A stretch of DNA of 64,000 bases from Clostridiales bacterium (GCA_021203365.1 JAJQBI010000084.1:1-64000), one strand, 5' to 3'. Numbered from the stretch's first letter, positions 33,195 through 43,200 are shown. Numbers and translations: made by a program. The notes: generated from the sequence alone by a model not told the origin.

Positions 33195-33716
33195 CTACCG
33201 CATCTGCTTTGTGGTGCTGCCCAGGCCTCCGTTCCGGACCTGGGTAACCTGATCGTCCACGGTAATGCCGTACTCCATGAAGATCCCCTGCATAAAGCCT
33301 GTGCCCGCGGGGATCTTCACGGTTTTCCCCTCCTTCGTATCGTTGGTCAGCCGTGCGAAAATATGGCCCTCGTTGTCGGAATAAAAGTAGTCGCTGTCGA
33401 TGATCCCCACTGTATTGTTCATCTGCAGACGATATTTAAAGCCCAGCCCGCTTCTGGGGTAACACTGCAGCACCCACTCCCGCTCCATCTCCACCCGGAT
33501 TCCCGTGGGGATCTTCACCATTTCCCCCGGCCCCAGGGTAATCTCCACCGGGGCAAAAAAATCATATCCCGCGCTGCCGGCCGTCGCTCTTTGGGGCAGA
33601 GTGATTCCCTGATAGATTTCCCGGATCTTCTCCTCCGGAGTTTCCCCAAAGGTATCCCTCCAGTCCTCCTTGAACCTCTCAAAGCTTACCCTGTGAAATT
33701 TTGCGATTCTTCTCAT
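33195..33716 (-). CDS. dut: dUTPase-family protein
   Basis: 173 aa. Trimeric dUTPase motifs appear in order: AGYDFFAP (1), PRSGLGFKYRL (2), NNTVGIIDSDYF (3, with the metal-related Asp), MQGIF (4) and RNGGLGSTT (5, the C-terminal lid). About 35 residues precede motif 1 (MRRIAKFHRVSFERFKEDW), longer than usual. It hydrolyses dUTP to dUMP, which fits next to nrdG. A dCTP deaminase-dUTPase is less likely because motif 5 is dUTPase-like. It follows the nrdG terminator. Confidence 0.88.
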   Translation of the reverse strand: MRRIAKFHRVSFERFKEDWRDTFGETPEEKIREIYQGITLPQRATAGSAGYDFFAPVEITLGPGEMVKIPTGIRVEMEREWVLQCYPRSGLGFKYRLQMNNTVGIIDSDYFYSDNEGHIFARLTNDTKEGKTVKIPAGTGFMQGIFMEYGITVDDQVTQVRNGGLGSTTKQMR

Positions 33717-33731
33717 AAATCCTCCTGACGC

Positions 33732-33762
33732 AAAAAGCCGGACCCCAAAACCCGGATCCGGC
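33732..33762 (-). terminator. Terminator of the rpsO-pnp-nrdG unit
   Basis: GCCGGA/TCCGGC stem with a GGG/CCC inner part, and TTTTT following on minus. It lies 13 bp beyond the restored nrdG stop, not the frameshifted one, which supports the longer reading of nrdG. Confidence 0.8.
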
Positions 33763-33774
33763 CCTGACCATCTG

Positions 33775-34268
33775 TCAGCTGTCTGCGTGTAAAATTACCT
33801 TTCCCTGGGCGAGACTGGCCGGGACATCAATCACCCGCTGATTCGCGGAGCCCTTCCACTTAAGGAGGCGTTCTTTTTTTTCGCCTCAAACTCGCCGTCC
33901 ACACATACATCCAGATATTCCGCGATCTCCAGACTCTCCACCTCCTCCCAGAGGGAGCCGGTGTAAAGCCAGATCGTCTTGTCCGGATATCTCTCCCGGA
34001 TTTCCCGGGCCAGGGCGGTTACCCCCTCTATGTTGGAGGGATGAAGAGGATCCCCTCCGGAAAAGGTTATTCCGCTGATATAATCCCGGTCCAGGATGGA
34101 AAAAATCTCCTCTCTCTCCTTATCCGTAAACGGCAGCCCGCCCTCCGGGTCCCAGGTCACCGGGTTCTGGCACTGCCGGCAGTGATGAGAGCAGCCGGCC
34201 ACCCAGAGCACAACCCGAAGGCCGTCCCCGTTTAACATATCGTCTCTGGTAATGTTGTGATATCTCAT
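33775..34268 (-). CDS. nrdG: Anaerobic ribonucleotide reductase activating protein, frame change at an A8 tract
   Basis: The frame from ATG 34268 has the radical-SAM cysteines in CSHHCRQC, then SGGDPLHP and IWLYTGSLWEE, and runs in frame 0 to a premature stop at 33831 (KKKNASLSGRAPRISG). One base more in the A8 run gives the authentic tail (KKKERLLKWKGSANQRVIDV and on) and a stop at 33775, total 164 aa, the family length. The site reads GCG AAA AAA AAG, an in-frame A AAA AAG heptamer, so a -1 shift or transcript slippage could restore it; an indel or sequence error is the alternative. It activates NrdD, which is not in this window. It lies 9 bp after pnp. Confidence 0.85.
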
Positions 34269-34277
34269 AAATAATTC

Positions 34278-36374
34278 TTATCTCGCGTTTTTGGGCACGT
34301 CCTTCATGCTGAAGCTCATACGGCCCATCTTGTCCTTCCCCAGGCAGATCACCTTAACCGTATCGCCCAGCGAGAGGACATCCTCCACGCGGTTAATCCT
34401 TTCTCTGGCAATCCTGGAAATGTGCACCATTCCCTCCTTGCCCGGGGCAAACTCGATGAAGGCCCCAAATTCCTTGATGCTGACAACAGTTCCGGTGAGG
34501 ATCTGTCCCGCCTCAAAGTCTGTGACAATGATCTCCACCATTCTCTTTGCCTCTTCCATGGCCCGGGCATCCGTTCCGCAGATGGAAACGCCGCCGTCGT
34601 CGGAAATGTCGATCTGCACACCGGTGCGCTCAATAATGGCGTTGATGGTCTTGCCTCTCTGGCCCACCACATCACCGATCTTCTGGGGATCAATCTGTAC
34701 CTGTATGATCTTGGGTGCGTATTTGCCCACTGTGGGACGGGGCTGGGCGATGGTCTTCTCCATCACCTCGGTGAGGATATATTCCCTGGCCTCCTTGGTG
34801 CGGTAAATGGCCTCTTCCACAATGGGTCTGGTCAGACCGTGAATCTTGATATCCATCTGGATGGCGGTAATTCCGTCATGGGTTCCGGCCACCTTAAAGT
34901 CCATATCTCCGAAGAAGTCCTCCAGGCCCTGGATATCGGTGAGCACGATATAATCGTCATCGGTCTCCCCGGTCACCAGACCGCAGGAAATTCCGGCCAC
35001 CGGCTTGCGGATGGGTACGCCCGCCGCCATCAGAGACATGGAGGAGGCGCAGATGCTGGCCTGAGAGGTCGAACCGTTGGACTCAAAGGTCTCGGACACG
35101 GTGCGGATGGCATAGGGGAATTCCGTCTCTGAGGGCAGAACCGGAATCAGCGCCCGCTCCGCCAGAGCGCCATGGCCGATCTCCCGGCGTCCCGGTCCTC
35201 TGGAGGGCTTGGTCTCTCCTACAGAGTAGGACGGGAAATTATAATGGTGCATATATCTCTTGGAGGTCTCAAACTCATCCAGGCCGTCCAGTCTCTGGGC
35301 GTCCGCCAGGGGCGCCAGGGTGGTCACGGTACAGATCTGCGTCTGGCCTCTGGTAAACATGGCAGAGCCGTGTACTCTGGGAATGATATCCACCTCCGCG
35401 GCAAGGGGACGGATCTGCCTGATCTCACGGCCGTCGGGGCGTTTGTGATCCCGCAGGATCATCTTGCGGACGGTCTTCTTCTGATACTGATATACCGCCT
35501 CGCCCAGTACAGACAGCCAGTCCTCCCGGTCTGCGAAGGCTTCCTTCAGCTTCTCGGTGATCTGGCGGATGTTCTCCTCCCGGGTCTGCTTGTCATCGGT
35601 AAATACCGCCACCTCCATCTCCTGGGGAGGAACAATTTCCCGGATGGCGTCGAAAAGCTCCTGGGGAACGGCGCAGGAGGCATAGGAATGCTTGGGCTTC
35701 CCGCACTCCGCCACAATTTTGTCAAAAAAGGCGATGATCTGCTGATTTACCTCATGGGCTTTATAAATGGCATCGATCATCTGAGCCTCAGGAATCTCAT
35801 TGGCGCCCGCCTCAATCATGATCACCTTCTCCCGGGTGGAGGCAACCGTCAGCTGCAGATCGGAGATCTCCTTCTCCGCCAGGCTTGGGTTTATCACATA
35901 CCGGCCGTCGATCAGGCCCACCTGGGTCGTGGCGCAGGGGCCGTCAAAGGGAATATCGGAAATACTGGCCGCCAGGGAAGAGCCCAGCATGGCCGGAATC
36001 TCCGGGTTGCACTCCGGATCCACAGACATAACCATGTTTACAAGGGTCACGTCATTGCGGTAATCCTTGGGGAAAAGAGGGCGCATGGGACGGTCGATGA
36101 CACGGGAGGTCAGGATGGCGTGCTCCGTGGCCTTTCCCTCTCTTTTGTTAAAGCCGCCGGGGATCTTGCCCACAGCGTACATTTTCTCCTCATAATCCAC
36201 GCTGAGGGGGAAGAAATCGATTCCTTCCCTGGGCTCCTTCGAGGCCGTAGCCGTGGAGAGAACGGTGGTGTCGCCGTAATGCATCAGAGCGGCGCCGTTG
36301 GCCTGCCTGGCCACACGGTCAATGTCAACGGTCAGGGTTCTTCCCGCAAGTTCCATAGAATAACTTTTGTACAT
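34278..36374 (-). CDS. pnp: Polyribonucleotide nucleotidyltransferase (PNPase)
   Basis: 698 aa from ATG 36374 (MYKSYSMELAGRTLTVDIDR) behind AGAAGGAG; the longer frame runs through the leader hairpin. Two RNase PH domains are present (PGGFNKREG, ILTSRVIDRPMRPLF; then FTRGQTQICTVTTL, SLMAAGVPI), with the catalytic second domain and helical linker. KH (VQIDPQKIGDVVGQRGKTIN) and S1 (GTVVSIKEFGAFIEFAPGKE) domains close it. It degrades RNA 3' to 5' with phosphate. It follows rpsO in the classical order. Confidence 0.98.
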   Translation of the reverse strand: MYKSYSMELAGRTLTVDIDRVARQANGAALMHYGDTTVLSTATASKEPREGIDFFPLSVDYEEKMYAVGKIPGGFNKREGKATEHAILTSRVIDRPMRPLFPKDYRNDVTLVNMVMSVDPECNPEIPAMLGSSLAASISDIPFDGPCATTQVGLIDGRYVINPSLAEKEISDLQLTVASTREKVIMIEAGANEIPEAQMIDAIYKAHEVNQQIIAFFDKIVAECGKPKHSYASCAVPQELFDAIREIVPPQEMEVAVFTDDKQTREENIRQITEKLKEAFADREDWLSVLGEAVYQYQKKTVRKMILRDHKRPDGREIRQIRPLAAEVDIIPRVHGSAMFTRGQTQICTVTTLAPLADAQRLDGLDEFETSKRYMHHYNFPSYSVGETKPSRGPGRREIGHGALAERALIPVLPSETEFPYAIRTVSETFESNGSTSQASICASSMSLMAAGVPIRKPVAGISCGLVTGETDDDYIVLTDIQGLEDFFGDMDFKVAGTHDGITAIQMDIKIHGLTRPIVEEAIYRTKEAREYILTEVMEKTIAQPRPTVGKYAPKIIQVQIDPQKIGDVVGQRGKTINAIIERTGVQIDISDDGGVSICGTDARAMEEAKRMVEIIVTDFEAGQILTGTVVSIKEFGAFIEFAPGKEGMVHISRIARERINRVEDVLSLGDTVKVICLGKDKMGRMSFSMKDVPKNAR

Positions 36375-36423
36375 GTTCTTTCTCCTTCTTACATTCTGTA
36401 CAGCTCTTACATTAAACAGGAGT

Positions 36424-36481
36424 CCGAAACAACTGAAAAAACCGCTTCCCGCCGGGGACACGGGCTTTTCAGTGGTCTCGG
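36424..36481 (-). promoter_or_regulatory. Long hairpin in the pnp leader
   Basis: CCGAAAC (36424-36430) pairs with GTCTCGG (36475-36481) using one G-U pair. After a single mismatch, ACTGAAAA (36432-36439) pairs with TTTTCAGT (36466-36473). A 15-bp duplex ahead of pnp recalls the RNase III-cleaved leader through which PNPase controls its own mRNA in enterobacteria; the role here is inferred. Confidence 0.6.
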
Positions 36482-36515
36482 AAATAGCTCCTGCCATGTA
36501 GTGACGCAGTCCCGG

Positions 36516-36578
36516 AAAATAAAGTATGCGCATACAACAAACGGGGACGGATGGATCATCCGCCCCCAATCCGCATAC
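36516..36578 (-). terminator. rpsO terminator or processing hairpin
   Basis: GTATGCG/CGCATAC close a long hairpin with an inner GGATG/CATCC helix, and TTTATTTT follows on minus. It is four bases from the rpsO stop and probably lets only part of transcription reach pnp. Confidence 0.75.
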
Positions 36579-36581
36579 CAA

Positions 36582-36848
36582 TTATTTTCTCAGGCCTAAT
36601 TTTTCAATCAGTGCACGGTATCTCTCGATATCTGTTTTTTTAAGATAAGCCAGCAGTCCGCGTCTCTGACCAACCATCTTGAGCAGTCCGCGTCTGGAAT
36701 GATGATCCTTGTGGTGTACCTTCAGATGCTCGGTGAGCTCCTGGATCCTGGCGGTGAGGATTGCGATCTGCACCTCCGGTGAACCGGTGTCTCCCTCGCT
36801 CCGGGCATATTCCTTCATGATGGCTGCTTTCTTCTCCTTTGAAATCAT
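36582..36848 (-). CDS. rpsO: 30S ribosomal protein S15
   Basis: 88 aa with family signature [20 protein letters not shown] and [20 protein letters not shown]. It binds the central domain of 16S rRNA. The TAAGGAGG RBS is strong. The leader of about 90 nt includes GGACACTCCGACCGCCTCC, which could pair with itself and offer S15 a target for feedback, as known in other bacteria; I did not recognise a specific published class. Confidence 0.98.
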   Translation of the reverse strand: MISKEKKAAIMKEYARSEGDTGSPEVQIAILTARIQELTEHLKVHHKDHHSRRGLLKMVGQRRGLLAYLKKTDIERYRALIEKLGLRK

Positions 36849-36946
36849 CTTTGATTTCCTCCTTAATTTTATTTAAACGCCAGATATTAGGAGGCGGTCG
36901 GAGTGTCCGCTCTCTGAATACAGGCTATGGTATTTATACCGGAAAC

Positions 36947-36976
36947 AGTATAGCACAGAGCCGCTTGCTTTGTAAA
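36947..36976 (-). promoter_or_regulatory. rpsO promoter
   Basis: Minus TTTACA (36971-36976), 18-bp spacer, TATACT (36947-36952), 99 bp before the rpsO start. Confidence 0.75.
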
Positions 36977-36989
36977 CTGTTTTTTTCAC

Positions 36990-37889
36990 TTATTCCCGGC
37001 AGGCCAAAAAGAACTCTCTGCCTTTTTCCGCGTCCGAAAGAAGCTGCGCCCGCAGGGCCTCCAGGGAGGGAAATTTCTGTTCCGGGCGCTGGAAATGTCT
37101 GAATTCCACGGTACACTCCCGGCCGTACAGATCCTCGTCGCAGTCAAAGAGATAGGTCTCCACGCCCAGAAATTTCTCCCCCACAGTGGGCTTGTAGCCC
37201 ACATTGGTAATTCCGGGAAAACTTCGGTCCCCGAAATGGGAAACGGTGACGTATACTCCGTTGGGAGGCATAAGCTTTTCCTCCGGAGGGATGAGATTCA
37301 CCGTGGGAAGGAGGACCCTGTGGCCCATTCCGCGGCCATGGGCCACCGTCCCGGTCACAAAAAAATCCCTTCCCAGAAGTTCGCTGACCTTTTCCATATT
37401 TCCCCGCCTCAGCTCTTCCCGGATATAGGTACTGCTGATCTTCCTGCGGCCGCTCATGGCCTTTGGAAGAACATCCGTGTGAAATCCGTATTTTTCCCCA
37501 AGAGAGGCAAGAAGGCGGGGATCTCCCTTTCGCTCAAAGCCAAAACGGAAATCCTCCCCCACCGCCACATAGGACGCGGACAGATCCCCCACCAGGATCT
37601 CCTGTACAAAGGTCTCCGCCTTCATGTGCCGGATCCGGTCGCTTAAGGGACATTCCAGAAAAATGTCCACCCCCAGCTCTTCCAGCAGAGTGCGGCGCTC
37701 CTCCCCGGAGAGGATCATACGGCTGTTTATGGAGAAGGCAAAAAGGACGGCGGCAAGTCCCTCTTCCTTCTGTCTAAGGATGCGGTCCACAAGGGTGCGG
37801 TGCCCCCGGTGGATCCCGTCAAATTTTCCCAGAGTCACCGCGCTCCCGGGGAATCTGGGAAATTCATCTTCAATCTTCAGATATTCCAT
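36990..37889 (-). CDS. ribF: Bifunctional riboflavin kinase / FAD synthetase
   Basis: 299 aa from ATG 37889 (MEYLKIEDEFPRFPGSAVTL). The N-terminal adenylyltransferase domain has TLGKFDGIHRGH and FRFGFERKGD, with an SSTYIREELRRGN segment. The C-terminal flavokinase domain has GTVAHGRGMGHRVLLPTVNL, PNGVYVT and the ITNVGYKPTVG loop. It makes FMN and FAD from riboflavin and ATP. It is the last gene of the rimP operon, 20 bp after truB. Confidence 0.96.
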   Translation of the reverse strand: MEYLKIEDEFPRFPGSAVTLGKFDGIHRGHRTLVDRILRQKEEGLAAVLFAFSINSRMILSGEERRTLLEELGVDIFLECPLSDRIRHMKAETFVQEILVGDLSASYVAVGEDFRFGFERKGDPRLLASLGEKYGFHTDVLPKAMSGRRKISSTYIREELRRGNMEKVSELLGRDFFVTGTVAHGRGMGHRVLLPTVNLIPPEEKLMPPNGVYVTVSHFGDRSFPGITNVGYKPTVGEKFLGVETYLFDCDEDLYGRECTVEFRHFQRPEQKFPSLEALRAQLLSDAEKGREFFLACRE

Positions 37890-37909
37890 ATTGGCTCCCA
37901 TCTCCCCCT

Positions 37910-38815
37910 TTATGGAAAGATTTTTACCGGACAGTACAGCTGCCGGCTGTCCTTCCACTGGTACAGGCCCTTCAGTCTGTGATCGCTGAAATACATCCGT
38001 ACCAGGCCGTTTTTTTCTCCGCCGGAAACCAGCGGTTCAGGCAGAGGATTGCCGTTGGCCAGAAGACGGTTTCCCCTCTCCAGGACAGACAGAGCCGGAT
38101 AATCGGCCAGCACATCCTCAATCCCGAGGATCATCCCTGAAACACTGCCGTCCCGGGCCGCCGCCTCCACCTGAGAAAGAGAGTAGCTCTTCTCCAGGGT
38201 AAAGCTTCCGGATCGGGTGCGCACAAGGGACGCCATACATCCGCCGCAGCCAAGTCTTTCCCCGATGTCATGGCACAGGGTGCGGATATAAGTCCCCCGG
38301 CTGCAGCGGACGTAAAGAGGGATCCCGGACAGATCCAGAACCGGATCCTCCCCGGAAATTCTCAGCTCATGAAAGGTCACCGGACGGGGCTTCCGATCCA
38401 CGGTTTTTCCCTCTCTGGCCAGCTCATAAAGCCGGCGCCCGCCCACCCTGACCGCGGAATACATGGGCGGGATCTGCTGCTGCTCTCCCAGAAAGCCGGC
38501 AAGCACCCCTTCCAGCTGCTCCCGGGTCACCTCCGGCGTCTGCCGCCGAAGGACCTCTCCGGTCAGATCCTGGGTATCGGTGGTAATCCCCAGACACAGG
38601 ACCGCCTCATAGGTTTTTTCTTTGTCCGTCAGGAGCTCGCACAGACGGGTGGCGCTTCCCAGCGCCACCGGAAGGACTCCCTCCGCCTCCGGGTCCAGAG
38701 TGCCCGTGTGGCCGATTTTTTTCATGTGAAGGATCCCCCGAAGCCGGGCCACCACATCATGGGAGGTCCAGCCCTTTTCCTTCCGGATCACAAGAATTCC
38801 GTCCATCTCACTCAT
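37910..38815 (-). CDS. truB: tRNA pseudouridine(55) synthase
   Basis: 301 aa from ATG 38815, which overlaps the end of nrnA by 8 bp. It has DGILVIRKEKGWTSHDVV, the catalytic-Asp loop KIGHTGTLDPEAEGVLPVAL, RQTPEVTREQLE, SAVRVGGRRLYELAREGKTV and a CSRGTYIRTLCHDIGERLG segment. A C-terminal PUA-like region follows. It converts U55 in the T loop of tRNAs. Confidence 0.97.
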   Translation of the reverse strand: MSEMDGILVIRKEKGWTSHDVVARLRGILHMKKIGHTGTLDPEAEGVLPVALGSATRLCELLTDKEKTYEAVLCLGITTDTQDLTGEVLRRQTPEVTREQLEGVLAGFLGEQQQIPPMYSAVRVGGRRLYELAREGKTVDRKPRPVTFHELRISGEDPVLDLSGIPLYVRCSRGTYIRTLCHDIGERLGCGGCMASLVRTRSGSFTLEKSYSLSQVEAAARDGSVSGMILGIEDVLADYPALSVLERGNRLLANGNPLPEPLVSGGEKNGLVRMYFSDHRLKGLYQWKDSRQLYCPVKIFP

Positions 38816-39776
38816 TTTCTTCCATTTCCTGCTGCTGTTTTTCAATCTGCGCGGTCAGGTTGTTCACCACATCGTACATGGAACCGGCCATCTCACAGCC
38901 CGCGGCGCGGGTGTGTCCCCCGCCTCCGAAAAAGACAGCCACCCGGTTCACATTCAGATTTCCGTTGGAGCGCAGCGAAACCTTAAACACCTGGGTCTTC
39001 AGCTCATAGAGAAAGATCGCCACGTCCACCCCTGCTGTCAGACGGAGCTGACTTACGATTCCGTCCAGGTCCACGCCCGTGACCCTGTAAAAATCCATAT
39101 CCTTCTTCTTCAGATAACCTACGATCACCCGGCCGTCCTGAAGCAGAATGCTCTCTGTCAGCACCCGGCCCATTACCTGATTCTGGATATAGGTTTTCTG
39201 AAAAAAGGATTCATCTACAATCCGGCTGAAATCAAATCCGGTTTTCATCAGTTCCCCGGCGATGCGCATGGTTTCCGGAGTAGTGCAGGAATACTGGAAA
39301 ACACCGGTGTCATGGATAATTCCCGTGTAAATCGCCGTGGCAACGCCGCGGTCCACCTTATCCGGGTCCAGAAGTCCGTACAGCACCTCACTGGCAGAAC
39401 TGGCTTCCGGAAGGATGTGGTTCACATCCGCAAAGCCCGGGTTGCTCACATGATGGTCTATACAGGCGGTCCTTTTCGCCGCGCCAAAATACCGGCCGGC
39501 CACCGCGATCCGATCCTTTGTACTCACATCACAGGTGATAAAAAGATCGTAAGCCTTTTCGCCTTCCGCCTTTGTTTTCACCTGATCCATATGCTCCAGG
39601 TATCCGAATACAGGCTTTGGACTTTCCATATAGATATCCGCCTGAATTTCCGGAAACCAGTGACGGATATAGAGATACAGCCCCATACAGGAGCCTACAC
39701 TGTCTCCGTCCGGGCGTATATGACCCGCGATTCCCAGAGTTCTGACACCATCCAGTAATTCCGCTATGTTTTTCAC
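38808..39776 (-). CDS. nrnA: Bifunctional oligoribonuclease / pAp phosphatase (DHH family)
   Basis: 322 aa. The DHH domain has GHIRPDGDSVGSCMGL, TCDVSTKDR and the namesake IDHHVSN. The DHHA1 domain ends GGGGHTRAAGCEM. It cleaves 2-5-nt RNAs from the 5' side and hydrolyses pAp, completing mRNA turnover begun by nucleases such as PNPase. Between rbfA and truB is its usual place. The gap of 84 bp to rbfA shows no regulatory site I can name. Confidence 0.95.
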   Translation of the reverse strand: MKNIAELLDGVRTLGIAGHIRPDGDSVGSCMGLYLYIRHWFPEIQADIYMESPKPVFGYLEHMDQVKTKAEGEKAYDLFITCDVSTKDRIAVAGRYFGAAKRTACIDHHVSNPGFADVNHILPEASSASEVLYGLLDPDKVDRGVATAIYTGIIHDTGVFQYSCTTPETMRIAGELMKTGFDFSRIVDESFFQKTYIQNQVMGRVLTESILLQDGRVIVGYLKKKDMDFYRVTGVDLDGIVSQLRLTAGVDVAIFLYELKTQVFKVSLRSNGNLNVNRVAVFFGGGGHTRAAGCEMAGSMYDVVNNLTAQIEKQQQEMEENE

Positions 39777-39860
39777 GCCTTCACCTCTCTGTCTGAATTT
39801 CCCCGGAGGGCGGCGCAGGATTCCCGTACCGTCCCCCGGCAGTTCCCCCGGCGTCCGGCC

Positions 39861-40220
39861 TCAGGCCCCGCCGCCGGTCACCTCATCGATTTTTCGGGTC
39901 ATATTCACACCGTACTCAATGGATTCGTCCGGAATAAAACGGATCTCCGGCGTGTGGCGAAGATTCAGGTTCTTCGCCAGCTGGCGCCGGATGTAGCCCT
40001 CGGCGCGCTTTAATCCTTCCACAGTCGCCTCCCGGGCTTCCCGGTCCCCCAGCACACTGATATACGCCTTACAGGTTTTCAGATCCGGAGCCACCTCCAC
40101 CGCCATGACAGAAGTCATGGGGTGAATGCGCGGATCCTTGATCTCATCGTGGATGATCGCGCTGAGCTCCTTTCGGACTTCCCCGTTGATCCGCGTGTTC
40201 TTAATGCTGTTTTTCCTCAT
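39861..40220 (-). CDS. rbfA: Ribosome-binding factor A
   Basis: 119 aa with the KH-like core: RINGEVRKELSAIIHDEIKD, MTSVMAVEVAPDLKTCKAYI and YIRRQLAKNLNLRHTPEIRF. It binds the 30S precursor and aids 16S 5'-end maturation, acting in the same process as RimP and Era, both encoded in this window. It lies 11 bp after infB. Confidence 0.96.
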   Translation of the reverse strand: MRKNSIKNTRINGEVRKELSAIIHDEIKDPRIHPMTSVMAVEVAPDLKTCKAYISVLGDREAREATVEGLKRAEGYIRRQLAKNLNLRHTPEIRFIPDESIEYGVNMTRKIDEVTGGGA

Positions 40221-40231
40221 AAAACACCTTT

Positions 40232-43200
40232 CTATCTGGGTACCTCAACCATAATATAGGCCTCGACCTGATCCTCTTCCTTTACATCGTTGAAATCGGC
40301 AAATACAAGACCGCACTCATAGCCTGCCCGAACTTCCTTCACATCATCCTTAAATCTCTTAAGAGATGCCAGCTCGCCCTCATAAACCAGCTCGCCTTCT
40401 CTGGTGATCCGGATCTTGCTGTTTCTCTGGAACACACCATCCATCACATAGCTTCCCGCGATGGTTCCCACGCCGGAGGCCTTAAACAGCTGGCGCACTT
40501 CGCCGTGTCCGATCACCTTTTCCTCAAAGACAGGATCCAGCATGCCCTTCATGGCGGATTCCACATCCTCGATGGCCTGGTAGATTACCTTATACAGACG
40601 CAGGTCTACCTTTTCCTGCTCCGCCAGCTGCTTCGCCAGCGCGTCCGGACGAACGTTAAAGCCAATGACAATGGCATTGGAGGTCGCCGCCAGACTTACG
40701 TCGGACTCATTAATGGCGCCCACGCCTCCGTGGATCACCCGCACCACAACCTCTTCGTTGGAAAGCTTTTCAAGGCTCTGACGCACGGCCTCCACAGAGC
40801 CCTGCACATCCGCCTTCACCACAATGGGCAGCTCCTTCAGATTGCTAGCCTGAATCTGATCAAAGAGGTTATCCAGAGAAAGCTTGCCCCGGGTCTCCTC
40901 CAGAAGATGGCTCTTGTTTTCCGAGACAAAGGCTGCCGCAAAGTTTTTGGCCTCCTTGTCACTGTCAAAGGACATAATGATCTCGCCCGCGTTAGGCACA
41001 TCTCCCAGTCCCAGAATCTCCACCGGGGTAGAGGGAAGCGCCTCTTTTACCCGGCGTCCCTTGTCGTCCATCATGGCACGCACCTTGCCGCTGCAGGCTC
41101 CCGCCGCAATAAAGTCACCCACGTGAAGGGTTCCCTTCTGCACCAGGATTGTGGCCACCGGACCCTTGCCCTTGTCAAGCTGTGCCTCGATCACCAGGCC
41201 TCTGGCCGCCCGCCCTGGATTGGCCTTCAGCTCGCTGACCTCGGCGGTAAGCAGAATCATCTCCAGAAGGGTATCGATTCCCTCCCCGGTCTTCGCGGAT
41301 ACCGGTACAAATACGGTACTGCCGCCCCAGTCCTCAGGGATCAGACCCTGTTCCGAGAGCTCCTGTTTCACTCTCTCCACATTGGCATTGGGTTTGTCAA
41401 TCTTATTGATGGCCACGATGATCTCTACGCCCGCCGCTCTGGCGTGGCTGATGGCCTCCACGGTCTGAGGCATAACGCCGTCGTCTGCGGCCACCACAAG
41501 AACAGCGATATCCGTGGCGTTGGCGCCGCGCATACGCATGGCGGTGAAGGCCTCATGTCCCGGGGTATCCAGGAAGGTAATGGTCTGATTGTTGATCCGA
41601 ACCACGGATGCGCCGATATGCTGCGTAATTCCGCCGGCCTCGCCCCGGGTCACGTTTGTCTTGCGGATCGCGTCCAGAAGGGAGGTTTTTCCATGATCCA
41701 CATGGCCCATGACACAGACCACCGGAGGTCTGGATACCATCAGGGATTCGTCCTCCTCCGCTTCTTTGAGAAGCTCCGCGATCACATCCACCTTTTCTTC
41801 CTGTTCAGCTACAATGTCATAATCAAGGGCAATCTCCTGCGCCTTCTCAAAATCAATCTCCTGGTTCACCGTCACCATGATCCCCTGCATAAACAGCTTC
41901 TTCACGATCACGGCAGGCTGCATCTTCATGGCCTCCGCCAGCTCGCGGATGGTCAGCTTCTCCGGAAGGGTAATCTCCTTGATCTCCGGCTTCTTCTCCT
42001 CCTGCTTTGGCTGTACGGAAGGCTTCTGCAGAGCTTTAGGAAGTCTGGATGTCTGACGGGAGCTGTTCTGGTTCGGACGGCGTCCGCCGTTTCCGGTTTT
42101 CTCAAAGTCTTTCTTTTTATTCTTATTCTCTCTGTCCCGCTCTCTCTTGCTGTCCTTGGACGTCTTGGAAAGCTCTGTGCCGTAGGAGGAATCCCCGACC
42201 GGACTTCTTCTGGCCGCTCCGGGGCGTGCTCCCGGACGGTTCTGGCCGCCGCCAAAGCGGCTGTCGCCTCTTTCATTTCTTCCGTCAGAACGGCTTCCCT
42301 GGGGTCTGCCCTCAGAGCGGAAGCCCTGGCCTCCCTGGCTTCTTCCCTCGGAGCGGAAGCCCTGGCCTCCCTGGCCTCTTCCCTCGGAGCGGAAGCCCTG
42401 GCCTCCCTGGCTTCTTCCCTCGGAGCGGAAGCTCTGGCCTCCCTGGCTTCTTCCTTCGGAGCGGAAGTTCTGGCCTCCCTGGCCGGATCTGGACGGGCGT
42501 CCTTCTCCCTGACGTCCTGTGCGGCTGTCACGGTTCTCGCGGTTTCCGACCGTGCCCCGACCAGTCTCATTCTGGCGGGTGCCGCGGTTTTCTCCCTGGC
42601 GGAAGCTGCGGCTGCCATCTCCCTGGCGTCCTGCGCGGGCTCCTCCCTCGGAATTCCCTCCCTGGCGGAAGGACCGGTCGGTGCCCCGGCGCTCTGGGCG
42701 GCCGTCCCGGTTCTCACGATTCTCACGACTTCCGGTCAGAGTCCGGCTGCCCGGGCGGCCGGCGGATCCGTCCTGGGTGCTCCCGGAAGAACGGCCTCCC
42801 GCACTCTGGGCACGCCGGCCCTCACCGTCCCCGACAGGGCCGGCTCCCTCCGGACTGTTCCCGGTTCCACGTCCTGCCTGAGCGTTTCCGCCTGAAGCCG
42901 CAGCTTTCTCTCCGGCCGCCTGGATATTTCCCCGGGCCGCTCCGCCTGCCGGAGTGCTTCCGGTTCCGCGTCCTCCCTGGGCACCGGCCTCAGAAGCCGC
43001 TGCGGCAGAAACACCCTCGTTTCCACGATTTCCCTGCACAGCTGCGGTTTTCTCCGCGGTCCCCTGGATATTTCCGGGCGCGGAACTGCCCTGGACTGCC
43101 GCCTTTTTCATTCCGGCCGTGCTTCCGGTTTCCCGCTTTTCCTGAATGCTTTCGCCGGAAGCGCCCACGGTTCCCGCCGGACGAGCCGTCTGTGCGCCTC

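Noticed and set aside
42315-42494. Tandem 36-bp units considered as a CRISPR array
   Set aside because: There are no spacers; the units are contiguous and in frame inside infB.
40505-42895. Plus-strand frame of 796 codons opposite infB
   Set aside because: A shadow of infB; its Ala/Ser-rich repeats merely mirror the infB tandem repeats.
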